From: Pseudomonadota bacterium
GTDB lineage: Bacteria > Pseudomonadota > Gammaproteobacteria > Acidiferrobacterales > UBA6901
NCBI GenBank assembly: GCA_021790335.1
Contig: JAJYEE010000018.1
Span: forward strand, 1-56,470
Length of the DNA: 56,470 nucleotides
Direction: 5' to 3'
Shown: piece after piece, positions 44,501 to 54,409 of the stretch
Position numbering within the stretch: position 1 is the first letter of the stretch
Layout of the letters: every line of letters starts with the position of its first letter
Notes under the pieces: generated by a model
What the model saw: the letters and a program-made list of their open reading frames with translations, nothing else
What the model was told of the DNA's origin: nothing
Databases searched by the model: none
Made by a program: the position numbers and the translations under genes

Positions 44501-46244
44501 CGCAAAACCGGGCGAAGGCGGACAGCTTCCGGGACACAAGGTGAGCGAGTACATCGCGCAGCTGCGCTTTTCCGTTCCCGGAGTCGGCCTGATTTCCCCG
44601 CCACCGCATCACGACATCTATTCGATCGAGGACCTGGCGCAGCTTATTCATGACCTGAAGAACGTCAATCCGAGAGCGTCGATCAGCGTCAAGCTGGTGT
44701 CGGAGGTTGGAGTCGGGACGGTCGCCGCCGGCGTGTCCAAGGCGCATTCCGATCACGTGACCATTTCGGGGCATGACGGCGGAACCGGAGCCAGCCCGCT
44801 TTCGTCCGTCATGTACGCCGGCAGCCCGTGGGAACTGGGCCTCGCCGAAACCCAGCAGACGCTGGTCCTGAACCAGCTGCGCGGCCGCATTGCCGTGCAG
44901 GTGGACGGGCAGATGAAAACCGGGCGCGACGTGGTAATAGGGGCGCTGCTCGGTGCGGACGAATTCGGTTTCGCCACTGCGCCGCTTGTGGTGGAAGGGT
45001 GCATCATGATGCGCAAGTGCCATTTGAATACCTGTCCGGTGGGTGTGGCCACTCAGGATCCGGTCTTGCGCAAGAGATTTACGGGACAGCCCGAGCATGT
45101 GATCAACTATTTCTTCTTTGTGGCCGAGGAAGTGCGCGAGTACATGGCGCGTATGGGATTTCGTACTTTTGACGAAATGATCGGACGCAGCGACATGCTC
45201 GATATGCGCACGGGCATTTCCCACTGGAAGGCCAAGGGACTGGATTTTTCGCGCGTTCTGCGCGGGCCCGAAGTCGCAGCCGGCATGGCGATCCGCCACC
45301 GCGAGTCCCAGGACCACGGCCTTGAGCGCGCCCTTGATCACGAGCTCATCCGCGCGGCGCGTCCGGCACTGGAGTCGCGGACACCGGTCCAGATCGACCT
45401 GCCGGTACGCAACATCAACCGCACCGTCGGTGCGATGCTGTCGGGCGAGGTAGCAAGGCGTTTCGGACATGCCGGACTGCCGGATGACACGATTGTGATT
45501 CGGGCGCACGGCACCGCCGGCCAGAGCTTTGGCGCGTGGCTTGCCCATGGAATAACCTTGGACCTGTGCGGTGACGCCAACGATTACGTCGGAAAAGGGC
45601 TATCCGGCGGGCGTCTGGTCATATGTCCGCCTGCCGACAGCCACATCGTCGCGGAGGAAAATATCATTGCTGGCAATACCGTGCTGTACGGGGCGATCGA
45701 AGGGGAGTGCTACGTTCGAGGTGTTGCCGGCGAACGCTTCGCTGTGCGCAATTCCGGCGCGGTTGCCGTCGTCGAGGGCGTGGGCGATCACGGATGCGAA
45801 TACATGACCGGCGGCACAGTGGTAGTTCTGGGTGTGGCTGGACGCAACTTTGCGGCCGGCATGAGCGGTGGTATCGCCTTCGTCCTGGATGAGGCCGGCG
45901 ATTTCACCAAGCGCTGCAATCTGTCCATGGTCGAGTTGGCGCCGGTTCCCGAAGAGGACAAGACGATCGGCGAGAATGAGGCCCAGGGCGGCGAGCTTGA
46001 GACCCACGGAGTCGTCAATATCAACCACCTGGAGCACAGCGACGCGACCATATTGCGCCGCCTGATCCAGAACCATCTGCGCTATACCGCCAGCCCGCGG
46101 GCACGGACGATCCTCGACAATTTCGATGCGTATCTCCCGAAGTTTGTGAAGGTTATGCCGGTAGAGTACCGCCGTGCGCTCGCCGAAATGGCCGCGGCCC
46201 AATCCCGCGCGCAGCTGCCGGAGGGCCGGGTGAAGCATGGGTAA
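41547..46244 (+). CDS. gltB: Glutamate synthase large subunit
   Basis: This 1565-residue enzyme makes two glutamates from glutamine and 2-oxoglutarate. A short propeptide ends at Cys22 ([10 protein letters not shown]), the glutaminase nucleophile exposed on processing. Then come the central domain, the FMN/2-oxoglutarate domain with [12 protein letters not shown]-like and [21 protein letters not shown] segments, the [3Fe-4S] motif [15 protein letters not shown], and the C-terminal beta-helix GXXGXXXG repeats (NYDGKG-like). It starts at GTG 41547, because an ATG two bases earlier meets a stop, with AAAGAGG as ribosome-binding site. It overlaps gltD by 8 bp. Confidence 0.97.
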   Translation: MSHSGLPSRQGLYDPSHEHDACGVGFIAHIRGQKSHAIVGQGLQILKNLSHRGATGADPLAGDGAGILIQLPDAFLRREFQRCGVSLPASGSYGIGMLFLPRPAEQRAACEQVVVETAAAEGMTVLGWRDVPTNNQRLGKGVRAVEPVIRQVAVARGEVATGDSFERKLFVLRKRIEHAVRNLGVHGGAEAFYVPSLSSRTLVYKGMLLADQVAEYYPDLVDPAVVTAIALVHQRFSTNTFPTWDLAHPFRMIAHNGEINTLRGNVNWMAARRATMSSRLLGSDLDKLWPLIAEGQSDSACFDNALELLVAGGYSLAHAMMLLIPEAWAGNPLMDERRRAFYEYHASLMEPWDGPAAVAFTDGRQIGATLDRNGLRPARYLITDDDIVVMASETGVLAIPEAKIIKKWRLQPGKMLLIDLEAGRIIDDAELKAGLAALRPYRAWLDKTQLVLEKLAPVPLPECETGALLDRQQAFAYTQEDIKFILAPMAISGQEPVGSMGNDTPLAVLSNRPKLLYCYFKQLFAQVTNPPIDPIREELVMSLVSFIGPRPNLLGLDQAEPNRRLEVMQPVLTGEDMAKIRRIRECTDGSFNAITLSMCYPVDRGAAGMGAALDTLCAQAEKAVRGGHNVLILSDRDIDAAHVPVPALLATSAVHHHLIREGLRTKVGLVVETGSAREVHHFAMLAGYGAEAVHPYLAFETITGMAEALPADLKPAEACKRYIKAVDKGLLKVMSKMGISTYQSYCGAQIFEAVGLNGAFVNRYFTGTASRIEGVGLDVIAEEAVCWHQLAYGDAPVYRSALDAGGEYAYRIRGEAHMWTPQSISRLQHATRTNNYSTYKEYASLINDQSQRLMTLRGLFEIKESASPVSLEEVEPTREIVKRFATGAMSLGSISTEAHTTLAIAMNRIGAKSNTGEGGEDARRYPEVREGESLRSRIPSVVRDIVMQPGDSLRSRIKQVAAGRFGVTTEYLVSADQIQIKMAQGAKPGEGGQLPGHKVSEYIAQLRFSVPGVGLISPPPHHDIYSIEDLAQLIHDLKNVNPRASISVKLVSEVGVGTVAAGVSKAHSDHVTISGHDGGTGASPLSSVMYAGSPWELGLAETQQTLVLNQLRGRIAVQVDGQMKTGRDVVIGALLGADEFGFATAPLVVEGCIMMRKCHLNTCPVGVATQDPVLRKRFTGQPEHVINYFFFVAEEVREYMARMGFRTFDEMIGRSDMLDMRTGISHWKAKGLDFSRVLRGPEVAAGMAIRHRESQDHGLERALDHELIRAARPALESRTPVQIDLPVRNINRTVGAMLSGEVARRFGHAGLPDDTIVIRAHGTAGQSFGAWLAHGITLDLCGDANDYVGKGLSGGRLVICPPADSHIVAEENIIAGNTVLYGAIEGECYVRGVAGERFAVRNSGAVAVVEGVGDHGCEYMTGGTVVVLGVAGRNFAAGMSGGIAFVLDEAGDFTKRCNLSMVELAPVPEEDKTIGENEAQGGELETHGVVNINHLEHSDATILRRLIQNHLRYTASPRARTILDNFDAYLPKFVKVMPVEYRRALAEMAAAQSRAQLPEGRVKHG

Positions 46245-47679
46245 GCCGACAGGATTTTTAGAATTCGGCCGACAGGATCCTGCGAATCTGCCGGTTCAGG
46301 AGCGCATCCGGTTCTACAAGGAATTCACCCTGCCTCTGGAAGAGCAGCAAATTTCGCGGCAAGGCGCCCGATGCATGGATTGCGGGATACCGTTTTGCCA
46401 GACGGGTTGTCCGGTAAACAACATCATTCCGGACTGGAACGACCTGGTCTATCGCGGACGCTGGAAGGAAGCGCTCGCGGTCCTGCATTCGACCAATAAT
46501 TTCCCTGAATTCACCGGCAGGGTCTGTCCGGCACCGTGCGAAGAAGCGTGCACGCTGAACCTCAACAGCGACCCGGTAACAATCAAAAACATTGAGCACG
46601 CGATCATCGACAAAGGCTGGGAGGCAGGCTGGGTACAGCCGCAGCCCGCGCTTCACGGAAGCGGCAAGCGGGTGGCGATTGTGGGTTCTGGCCCATCAGG
46701 CCTCGCCTGCGCCCAACAGCTGGCGCGTGCCGGCCATGCGGTGACGGTATTCGAAAAGAGCGACCGTCCCGGGGGCCTGCTGCGCTACGGCATTCCTGAT
46801 TTCAAGCTGGAGAAAAACCACATCGACCGGCGAATCGGGCAGATGACCGCTGAGGGTGTGGAGTTCCGCCTCAATCAGCACGTCGGCATAAACGTTCCTG
46901 CCGGGAAGCTGCTCGACGACTATGATGCCATCGTCCTGACAGGCGGCTCCGAACATCCGCGTGACCTGCAGGTGCCGGGCCGGGAACTTAAGGGCATACA
47001 CTTCGCCATGGAGTTCCTGCCGCAGCAGAACAAGCGCATCGCGGGCGACCGCATACCAGAAGATGGTGCCATCACCGCCACCGGCAAGCATGTGGTGGTC
47101 ATCGGAGGTGGCGATACCGGTTCTGACTGCGTAGGCACTTCGATCCGGCAGGGGGCGCTGTCCGTCACGCAGATCGAGCTGCTGCCGCGGCCGCCGGAAC
47201 GAGTAGACAATCTCATCACCTGGCCGGACTGGCCGTTGAAGCTGCGCACCTCGACATCCCAGCAGGAGGGGGTGACGCGCGATTGGGGAGTTACCACCAA
47301 GCAGTTTACCGGCCAGAATGGACAGGTCAGCGGGCTGCGTGCTGCCCGCGTCGAATGGGGCAGGGGCGGCCGCGGTGCGCCGACGATGCATGAGGTGCCG
47401 GCCAGCGAATTCGAGCTCAAGGCGGAATTGGTACTGCTGGCACTGGGCTATCTCCATCCTGTCCACGCGGGCCTGATTCAGGGTCTTGGCGTAGGGCTGG
47501 ACGGGCGTGGAAACGTCGCTGCCGACGACAGTGCCTACCGGACCTCCGTGGCCAAGGTGTTTGCCGCGGGTGACATGCGTCGCGGACAGTCCCTGGTTGT
47601 GTGGGCGATACGCGAAGGACGTCAGGCGGCGCGCGCGGTCGATGAGTTTCTCATGGGCAGCTCGGATCTCCCGCGCTGA
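46237..47679 (+). CDS. gltD: Glutamate synthase small subunit
   Basis: This 480-residue NADPH-dependent FAD flavoprotein feeds electrons to GltB. The N-terminal Cys clusters ([28 protein letters not shown]) bind [4Fe-4S] centres. Two Rossmann motifs bind FAD ([21 protein letters not shown]) and NADPH ([15 protein letters not shown]). It overlaps gltB (8 bp), so both are translated together. hemE follows after 28 bp. Confidence 0.96.
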   Translation: MGKPTGFLEFGRQDPANLPVQERIRFYKEFTLPLEEQQISRQGARCMDCGIPFCQTGCPVNNIIPDWNDLVYRGRWKEALAVLHSTNNFPEFTGRVCPAPCEEACTLNLNSDPVTIKNIEHAIIDKGWEAGWVQPQPALHGSGKRVAIVGSGPSGLACAQQLARAGHAVTVFEKSDRPGGLLRYGIPDFKLEKNHIDRRIGQMTAEGVEFRLNQHVGINVPAGKLLDDYDAIVLTGGSEHPRDLQVPGRELKGIHFAMEFLPQQNKRIAGDRIPEDGAITATGKHVVVIGGGDTGSDCVGTSIRQGALSVTQIELLPRPPERVDNLITWPDWPLKLRTSTSQQEGVTRDWGVTTKQFTGQNGQVSGLRAARVEWGRGGRGAPTMHEVPASEFELKAELVLLALGYLHPVHAGLIQGLGVGLDGRGNVAADDSAYRTSVAKVFAAGDMRRGQSLVVWAIREGRQAARAVDEFLMGSSDLPR

Positions 47680-47707
47680 CTGCCTGCGCACGCAATGGCC
47701 ATGTGCG

Positions 47708-48832
47708 ATGAGCAGTCACGCAGCGTCCGCTGACAATCCGGCACCGCCCGAAAACCACCGCTTGCTGCGCGCCTTGCTGCGCCAGCCGGTCGACATGACC
47801 CCGGTATGGGCTATGCGCCAGGCGGGTCGTTATCTCCCGGAATACCGCAAGGTGCGCGAGCAGGCCGGTTCGTTCATGCAGTTATGCACGACCCCCGAGC
47901 TTGCCTGCGAAGTCACCCTGCAGCCGCTGCGACGGTTCAAGCTGGATGCCGCCATTCTGTTTTCGGACATCCTCACCATCCCCGACGCGATGGGACTGGG
48001 CCTGAGGATGAGTGACCGCGAGGGACCGCAGTTCGAGCACCCGCTGCGCACGGCCGCCGATGTGGCTCGACTTGGAGTGCCGGATCCGGAAGATCGGTTG
48101 CGCTACGTGCTCGATGCGGTACGGCTTATACGCCGCGAGCTGGCGGGGAGCACTCCGCTTATCGGCTTCGCGGGGTCGCCCTGGACGCTCGCGACCTACA
48201 TGGTAGAGGGCGGGTCCAGCAAGGAATATGCCCGCGTCAAAGGGATGATGTTCCAGGATCCGGTTACCATGCACCGGCTTCTGGACATTAATGCGCATGC
48301 CGTCACCATCTATCTCAACGCTCAAATAGATGCCGGGGCCCAGGCCGTCATGGTCTTCGACACCTGGGGTGGCGTGCTGACACCGCGCGATTACCGTGAA
48401 TTCTCCCTGAGGTACATGCGTCAGGTGGTTGCAGGGATGAAGCGCGAATTCGGGGGTCGGCGCATTCCCGTGATTCTGTTTACCAAGGCCGGAGGGTCGT
48501 GGCTCGAAGATCTGGCCGCTAGCGGCTGCGACGCTGTGGGCGTGGATTGGACGGTGGACATGTCCGAAGCGCGCCAGCGTGTCGGCGGACGTGTTGCACT
48601 GCAGGGAAACATGGACCCGTCGGTCCTCTACGCGTCGCCGGACCGGATATGCCAGGAAGTGCAGACCATTCTCGACAGCTACGGTCCGGGGCCGGGTCAT
48701 GTTTTCAATCTCGGGCATGGGGTACACCAGCAGACCGATCCCGACCGCCTTGCCGTCATGGTCGATGCAGTGCACGAGCTGAGCGCAAAATTCCACTCGC
48801 CCGCGTCAGCAGCCACCAGCCAGGCCGGCTGA
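47708..48832 (+). CDS. hemE: Uroporphyrinogen decarboxylase
   Basis: This 374-residue enzyme decarboxylates uroporphyrinogen III to coproporphyrinogen III in haem synthesis. Conserved segments: [21 protein letters not shown] (Arg pair and RAGRYL), [14 protein letters not shown] (essential Asp), [26 protein letters not shown], and GNLDP-like [10 protein letters not shown], with [14 protein letters not shown]. The ATG at 47708 gives about 20 residues before the family core. It follows gltD in the same direction (28 bp). Confidence 0.95.
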   Translation: MSSHAASADNPAPPENHRLLRALLRQPVDMTPVWAMRQAGRYLPEYRKVREQAGSFMQLCTTPELACEVTLQPLRRFKLDAAILFSDILTIPDAMGLGLRMSDREGPQFEHPLRTAADVARLGVPDPEDRLRYVLDAVRLIRRELAGSTPLIGFAGSPWTLATYMVEGGSSKEYARVKGMMFQDPVTMHRLLDINAHAVTIYLNAQIDAGAQAVMVFDTWGGVLTPRDYREFSLRYMRQVVAGMKREFGGRRIPVILFTKAGGSWLEDLAASGCDAVGVDWTVDMSEARQRVGGRVALQGNMDPSVLYASPDRICQEVQTILDSYGPGPGHVFNLGHGVHQQTDPDRLAVMVDAVHELSAKFHSPASAATSQAG

Positions 48833-48999
48833 TGTTGCCGAACGCCCACCATGGCCGGCGCGACGGTACCCCCCTGATCCGTTGAATTTGCCGGGATCTG
48901 TCCGGCTCCCGGGGTTGCCTGGATGGTTTGCGGATAGGACAATGAACGATGAGACGGGGAGCGTTCCGGCACGTGGCGGAGTCCGCCGCCCTGACCGGC

Positions 49000-49887
49000 T
49001 CAAGCGCTCGCGCTGCCGAGGAGTGATGCGAGCATGCGTTCGGCCTGTGCCAGATAACCGCCGCCAAACAGGTTCAGGTGATTGAGCACATGATAAAGAT
49101 TGTAAAGTCCCTTGCGTATCCGGTAGCCATCGTCGAGCGGTAGTGCCTCGCAATAGGCCAAGTAGAATTCTGCCGGGAATCCGCCAAACAGTTCAGTCAT
49201 TGCCAGATCCGTTTCGCGATCTCCGAAATACACCGCTGGGTCGAAAATCACGGGCCTTCCATTCTGGTCGGCACCGTAGTTTCCCCCCCACAAGTCTCCG
49301 TGTAGCAGCGAAGGTACCGGGCGGTGCCCGTCGAGCAGAACCGGCAGATCAGCGAGCAGGCGCTCGCCGCTGTGCTGCAAAGAGCCGCGGTATCCATTGC
49401 GGGCTGCGAGTCTGAGCTGATATCCGAGACGCCGCTGGCTCCAGAATTCGGCCCAGTTTCCAGACGGTGTGTTGATCTGGGGCGTGGCTCCAATCGTATT
49501 GTCGCGGTGCCAGCCGAAGTAATCCCTGTGGACCTGATGCAGCCTTGCCAGACCCTGGCCAAGCTGCTCGGCGGTCTGCCGGTCCGCTGTCCCGAGCGCC
49601 AGATACTCCAGCACCAGGAAGGAATGCCCTTCAACCACACCCCAGCACACCGGTTCCGGCACGCGGATCGCCGCGGCACCGGCAAGCTCGCGAAGCCCGG
49701 ACGCTTCCGATTCGAACATCGCCAGGCAACCGGGATGGTTCAGTTTCAGAAAATAGCGCTCGCCGCGGCCTACGAGAACCTCAGTTCTGCTGATACAGCC
49801 TCCTGCGACGGCAGAGCTGCTCAGCGGCACGAACCGGGTCCCGGTGGCTCGCGATATTTGCTCGGCAATTGCTGAAATAAGTGTCAT
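49000..49887 (-). CDS. Fructosamine kinase family protein
   Basis: This 295-residue kinase-like protein has the fold of aminoglycoside phosphotransferases. Motifs include ERYFLKLNHPG (ATP lysine), LLHGDLWGGNYGADQNGRP (catalytic Asp) and VIFDPAVYFGDRETDLAMTELFGGF (metal Asp). The family phosphorylates fructosamines, ribulosamines or erythrulosamines on glycated proteins, starting deglycation. It is convergent with hemE (167 bp gap) and alone on its strand. Confidence 0.9.
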   Translation of the reverse strand: MTLISAIAEQISRATGTRFVPLSSSAVAGGCISRTEVLVGRGERYFLKLNHPGCLAMFESEASGLRELAGAAAIRVPEPVCWGVVEGHSFLVLEYLALGTADRQTAEQLGQGLARLHQVHRDYFGWHRDNTIGATPQINTPSGNWAEFWSQRRLGYQLRLAARNGYRGSLQHSGERLLADLPVLLDGHRPVPSLLHGDLWGGNYGADQNGRPVIFDPAVYFGDRETDLAMTELFGGFPAEFYLAYCEALPLDDGYRIRKGLYNLYHVLNHLNLFGGGYLAQAERMLASLLGSASA

Positions 49888-50491
49888 CTTCTGGGCGGTC
49901 GCGATGATCGTAATGTTGCAAAAGTTTCCGGGTCTGCAGCCGCTACCGTATTATCGCCGAGCAGGGACGTGCAATCCGTGCGCAGGTCCGGTTTCCCCGT
50001 GATCCGCTCCGGAAAATGCGCGGCCTGGGCCTCGCTGGTTGCATCAAGAAGCCATCTCCGACATGCCGGCGGAACACCGGCAACGGTCGGGCCGGCGGTG
50101 CAGCTTGCTGCCCTGGTGATACACCATAACCTAGCGTTCCTGAAAAATTCCCGATGCGTCAAGCAATTATTCACACGACGATGCTTCTTCACCGGCTGGG
50201 CCTGCCCGCATCAGGGCTACCCGAAATTCCCCGGTGATTTTTAGTCAATATATTGATATATATTGCGTTTTTTCAGCATAATTCTTGATCAGTCCAGCAC
50301 CTGTCTGCGGAACCTCCCGATTGCTGCGACCAGGCGGTGGCCAATCATCAACAGGGTTATCCACAGCCATCGGGCTGCTGCCCAGAGCTGTTTAGCCACA
50401 ATCAGTTAGCAGCGGTTTTAAAAGTCATCAGTGTCCGTGGATCGACAAATGTTTCACAGGAGGGCGGTCGCGGATATGGTAAAGTAAAGTC
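49888..50491. other. Intergenic region before priA with DnaA-box-like sequences
   Basis: About 600 bp lack a credible gene. TTATTCACA (50167-50175) and TTATCCACA (50357-50365) match the DnaA-box consensus TTATNCACA, and TTAGCCACA (50392-50400) differs at one position. Between them, at 50236-50290, lies an AT-rich stretch (TTTTTAGTCAATATATTGATATATATTG-like). This could be a DnaA-controlled regulatory region or, less likely, part of an origin. It lies between the fructosamine kinase and priA, whose products face away from each other. Confidence 0.55.
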
Positions 50492-52699
50492 ATGTCTTCG
50501 GCACAGCGCATCGTCCAAGTCGCCGTACCCTCTCCTCTCCCCCGCACCTTCGACTACCTGCCTCCGAAATCGGGCGATTTGCCCTGTCTTGGCGCGCGCG
50601 TCCGGGTGCCTTTTGGCCGGCGCTCGGTGGTCGGAATCGTGACTGGGATCACCGGACATAGCTTGCTGCCAGCGGGACGTCTGAAGGCCGTGCAGGAGGT
50701 GCTCGATACGGGACCCTTGCTTCCGCCAGGCCTCCTGAACCTGCTGCTGTGGGCATCGGAATACTACCATCATCCGCTTGGCGAGGTGGTCAGTTCTGCC
50801 CTGCCGCAGGCGCTGCGAAAGGGCCGGCCTGCGGTCGCCGGCGACATTGACGGCTGGACTATCACCGAATCAGGTCGCGCCCGGCTCGCCGATGCCCGGG
50901 CGCTGCGAGGTGTACCTGCCCGCATCCTGCATGCCTTGGCCGGCCACGGCTCCGCCGCCGGTGAGACCTTGCTTGCTCCCCTGTCCGATCGCTGGCGGGC
51001 CGCCGTGCGGTCACTGGTGGCACGCGGCTGGGTAAGCGCGGTTCCGCACGATTGCCTAGCGCAGCCTGCATCCCGGGTGGCGGACGCGCCTGTGGCCAGC
51101 GCGGCGCAGACGGCGGCAATCGCCGCCATCACAGGCGGGCCGCCCGGTTTCCATTGTTATCTCCTCCACGGGGTAACCGGAAGCGGCAAGACCGAGGTCT
51201 ATCTTCGCGTCATCGCCCGGGTTCTCGGATCCGGGGCGCAGGTGCTGGTGCTTGTGCCGGAGATCGGACTAACGCCGCAACTGGTGGATAGCTTCCGGCA
51301 GCGTTTTGCCGTCGGCATCGCCGTGATCCACTCCGGCCTGAATGAATCCGAACGCCTGTGCGCCTGGCTCAAGGCGCGTGACGGATCGGCACGCATTGTG
51401 CTTGGCACCCGCTCGGCAGTCTTTGTACCGATGAACGCATTGCGCCTGATCATCGTCGATGAGGAACATGACGGCTCCTACAAGCAGCAGGACGGTTTCC
51501 GCTATTCAGCGCGGGACGTTGCCATACGGCGCGGCCAGCGCGAAGGAGTACCGGTGGTGCTGGGATCCGCGACGCCGTCGCTCGAAAGCCTGCACAACGC
51601 ACGGCAGGCCCGCTACACGCTCCTGCCGTTGCCCGAGCGCGTTGGTCAGGCCCAGCTGCCGCCGGTCCGTCTTCTGGACCTGCGCCGGCTTGCGCGTCCG
51701 GACGGTCTTGCTCCTCCGCTGATCGAGGCGGTGCACGACCGGCTTGTGCGTAAGGAGCAGAGCCTGCTGTTCATCAATCGACGCGGTTTCGCACCGGTGC
51801 TCATGTGTCACGACTGCGGCTGGTTTGCGCCGTGTCCACGCTGCGATGCCCGCCTGACCCTGCACAAGGCCGCAGGCCGGCTGCGTTGCCACCATTGTGG
51901 TAGCGACACCAGCGTGCCGGTGGTATGTCCGGCCTGCCAGGGTGAACATCTGCGCGGTCTCGGCGAAGGCACCGAACGCGTGGAAGCAGCGCTTGCCCGG
52001 ATTTTCCCTGGAGCCAGTATCGAAAGGATCGATCGCGACAGCACCCGGCGGAAAGGCGCACTGGAAGAAAAGCTTGGACGTGTTCGCGCCGGCGCGGCAG
52101 ATATCATGGTCGGGACCCAGATGCTGGCCAAAGGACACGATTTCCCAAACCTGACCCTGGTTGGTGTCCTCAATGCGGATCAGGGACTCTATGGATATGA
52201 TTTCCGGTCCGGTGAACAGCTATTTCAGCGCATCATGCAGGTTGCCGGCCGCGCCGGCCGCGCCGACAAGCCTGGCGAGGTGCTGATTCAGACTTTTCAC
52301 CCCGAGCACCCGCTTTTCCGGGCTTTGTGCCGGCACGATTATTCCGGTTTCGCGGATTACGCGATGCAGGAACGCCAGGAAACCCGGTTCCCCCCCTTTT
52401 GTCACTTGGCGTTGCTTCGGGCGGAATCCCCTGAGCGCGGTAATGCGCTGGCGTTCCTGGCACGGGCACGGGCAATTGCCGACGGCATGGAACTGGCTAG
52501 GGAAGTGACGGCCATGGATCCCGCGCCTTCTCCCATGGAGCGCCGCTCAGGACGCTATCGTGCGCAGCTGCTCATCCATGCCATGCAACGTCCCGCCCTG
52601 CACCGCTTCCTCGTCCAATGGCTTTCCCTGATTGCGGAAACCCCGCTCTCGCGCAAGGTGCGCTGGTCCTTGAACATCGACCCGCTCGACATGCTCTGA
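50492..52699 (+). CDS. priA: Primosomal helicase PriA
   Basis: This 735-residue helicase restarts replication at stalled forks. It has the N-terminal 3'BD domain (residues 1-110), a winged-helix segment, Walker A GVTGSGKTEV (227-236), the DEEH box (IVDEEHDGSYKQQD), the zinc-binding Cys cluster CHDCGWFAPCPRCDARLTLHK...CHHCGSDTSVPVVCPACQG, and motifs V/VI (GTQMLAKGHDFPNLTLVGVL, QVAGRAGRADKPGEV). Length is normal. It stands alone; the preceding gap contains DnaA-box-like sequences. Confidence 0.97.
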   Translation: MSSAQRIVQVAVPSPLPRTFDYLPPKSGDLPCLGARVRVPFGRRSVVGIVTGITGHSLLPAGRLKAVQEVLDTGPLLPPGLLNLLLWASEYYHHPLGEVVSSALPQALRKGRPAVAGDIDGWTITESGRARLADARALRGVPARILHALAGHGSAAGETLLAPLSDRWRAAVRSLVARGWVSAVPHDCLAQPASRVADAPVASAAQTAAIAAITGGPPGFHCYLLHGVTGSGKTEVYLRVIARVLGSGAQVLVLVPEIGLTPQLVDSFRQRFAVGIAVIHSGLNESERLCAWLKARDGSARIVLGTRSAVFVPMNALRLIIVDEEHDGSYKQQDGFRYSARDVAIRRGQREGVPVVLGSATPSLESLHNARQARYTLLPLPERVGQAQLPPVRLLDLRRLARPDGLAPPLIEAVHDRLVRKEQSLLFINRRGFAPVLMCHDCGWFAPCPRCDARLTLHKAAGRLRCHHCGSDTSVPVVCPACQGEHLRGLGEGTERVEAALARIFPGASIERIDRDSTRRKGALEEKLGRVRAGAADIMVGTQMLAKGHDFPNLTLVGVLNADQGLYGYDFRSGEQLFQRIMQVAGRAGRADKPGEVLIQTFHPEHPLFRALCRHDYSGFADYAMQERQETRFPPFCHLALLRAESPERGNALAFLARARAIADGMELAREVTAMDPAPSPMERRSGRYRAQLLIHAMQRPALHRFLVQWLSLIAETPLSRKVRWSLNIDPLDML

Positions 52700-52732
52700 C
52701 TGCCGCCAGCCACACCCGCCGCCATTCTTTCT

Positions 52733-54220
52733 TCAAAGTCCCGTCGGCAGGCTTTGGGTTGCCCCGACCTGAGTGAGCACGTAGGGCAGCGGAAAGTGTT
52801 CCCTGTATTCCTCGGGCAGATCGAACAAGGTCTGCTTGAATGCGTCCGGGGCAAACAGCATGGGAATGATGTTGTTGTAGGGAGCCGCCTTCTCTGCAAG
52901 GCACAAAGTTTCTGTACTGGCTTCGAGGTAACCCAGATCGAACAGTGTGGAAATCAAGTCGGTGTAGATCGCCTGCACATCCACGCCGTATTTGGCATTG
53001 ATACTCCGTACATCGACTTTGGTGAACCGCAGCTGGCTTACGAGTTCCCTTGCCATTTCCATTTCCGGCGTGATGCGCTCCGTTTCCAGAACCGGAAGAC
53101 GTCCCTCGTCCAAAGACCGGTAATAGTTCTTTAGCGCCAGGTGGTTCTGGTAGAGCACACGCGGAGCGTAACCCATCGACGATATTCCGAGCGCCACGAG
53201 CGGCACGTTCTCCCAACGGCGCAGCTGGTGGCGAAATGAAGCGCGCTCCGGCCGAATGAAGATGTTCTGCAAGACAGGTTCGTAGCCTTGCTGCCCAAGG
53301 AGCTGCCTGGCGTGCCGAAAAATACCTAGCTTACGCTCATGTAGTTCGTCGCGGGCGGGGAGAAACCGGACCCGGTCATGGTCGCAGCGCTGCGAATCGA
53401 GCGAATAGATCGACAGGCCAGGGACCCCGAGCCCGATTAGTTTGCCAAGTGTACCTGCCAGCGCACCGTCTGCCTCGCCTTCGAACCCGTACATGGTATC
53501 GACATTGACATTGCCGATGACCTCCACGGCATCGGCGATTTCGACAATGGCCGCCGGTACGGAGTATGCGCGGTTCAGGCGTGACAGCATGTCAGAATCC
53601 AGTGACTGTATCCCGTAGCTCAGGCGGTTCACGCCGAGCTCAGGAAGCAGCGCGATTCGCTCCGGCGGGATCGTTCCAGGTGCCGACTCGATGCTTACTT
53701 CGGCATCCTCGGTAAGATCAAAGTGCCGGTGTATGCCCTCCAGCAGCTTCTGCAGCAACCGATTGCCGAGGTACGTCGGTGTGCCTCCGCCGATATAGAC
53801 GGATTCGCAGCGAGCGTGTGCGAGCGCCGGCGCATAAAGCGCCATTTCGCGCAGCAGGTAATCCACGTACCGCTGCATCTCCTCCTCGTGACTTCCGGGG
53901 ATAACAGGGTAGTAGCAGAACCGACAAAGTGTCGCGCAGAAGGGAACATGCGCGTAAATGCTGTAGCGCCCCTGTATCACTGAGGCCTCTGCGAATAGTC
54001 CGGCTGCATCTACCGGTGTGTGCGACTTTTGGGTGATGGGCGGCGGAAAAGTCCAGTCGAAGCAAGGAAAATAATCATTCTGGACGCGAAGCGCGGATGC
54101 GATGCGGATTTTCAGGGTCTTCGGGTCGAATGCCTCGAGCGTGGTGGTCGTGGTGGTGCTGATCATCGGCGCATCGATCAGCCGCGAGCGCTTGTTGACG
54201 GTATCGTGGTAGCGTTTCAT
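52733..54220 (-). CDS. Radical SAM protein of the HemN/HemW (coproporphyrinogen oxidase-like) family
   Basis: This 495-residue radical SAM enzyme has a CATLCRFC cluster motif (Cys95, Cys99, Cys102) with AHVPFCATLCRFCYYPV, then SVYIGGGTPTYL, VSIESAPGTI, RLSYGIQSLDSDMLSRLNR and a C-terminal HemN-like domain (YDVQAI... DLGYLE). It resembles coproporphyrinogen III oxidase-like proteins, but a haem substrate is not certain; haem chaperones and methylthiolating or cyclopropanating relatives share this fold. The ATG at 54220 has GGATGG upstream; an ATG 57 codons earlier is weaker. It is convergent with priA and lies downstream of an RND transporter on the same strand. Confidence 0.8.
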   Translation of the reverse strand: MKRYHDTVNKRSRLIDAPMISTTTTTTLEAFDPKTLKIRIASALRVQNDYFPCFDWTFPPPITQKSHTPVDAAGLFAEASVIQGRYSIYAHVPFCATLCRFCYYPVIPGSHEEEMQRYVDYLLREMALYAPALAHARCESVYIGGGTPTYLGNRLLQKLLEGIHRHFDLTEDAEVSIESAPGTIPPERIALLPELGVNRLSYGIQSLDSDMLSRLNRAYSVPAAIVEIADAVEVIGNVNVDTMYGFEGEADGALAGTLGKLIGLGVPGLSIYSLDSQRCDHDRVRFLPARDELHERKLGIFRHARQLLGQQGYEPVLQNIFIRPERASFRHQLRRWENVPLVALGISSMGYAPRVLYQNHLALKNYYRSLDEGRLPVLETERITPEMEMARELVSQLRFTKVDVRSINAKYGVDVQAIYTDLISTLFDLGYLEASTETLCLAEKAAPYNNIIPMLFAPDAFKQTLFDLPEEYREHFPLPYVLTQVGATQSLPTGL

Positions 54221-54409
54221 GGTTCCATCCGTTTGTTTGTCAGACTTCCTTGTCTTAGCCCGACCGCTGCTGGAATCCAGGCAAGCCGAGCCGCCACCGA
54301 CACAATAACGCGATCGTAACGGCGAGACTTCACCAGTGCCGAACAATGCGAATTCCGCCGCAGAAAAACCTGCCCGCCACTCCCACTTCAATGTCAGGTG
54401 GCAGTCGGA

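Noticed and set aside
44214-45548. 444-codon open frame antisense to gltB
   Set aside because: It lies wholly inside the well-supported gltB gene in the opposite strand, has no motif and its length follows from GC-rich codon bias.
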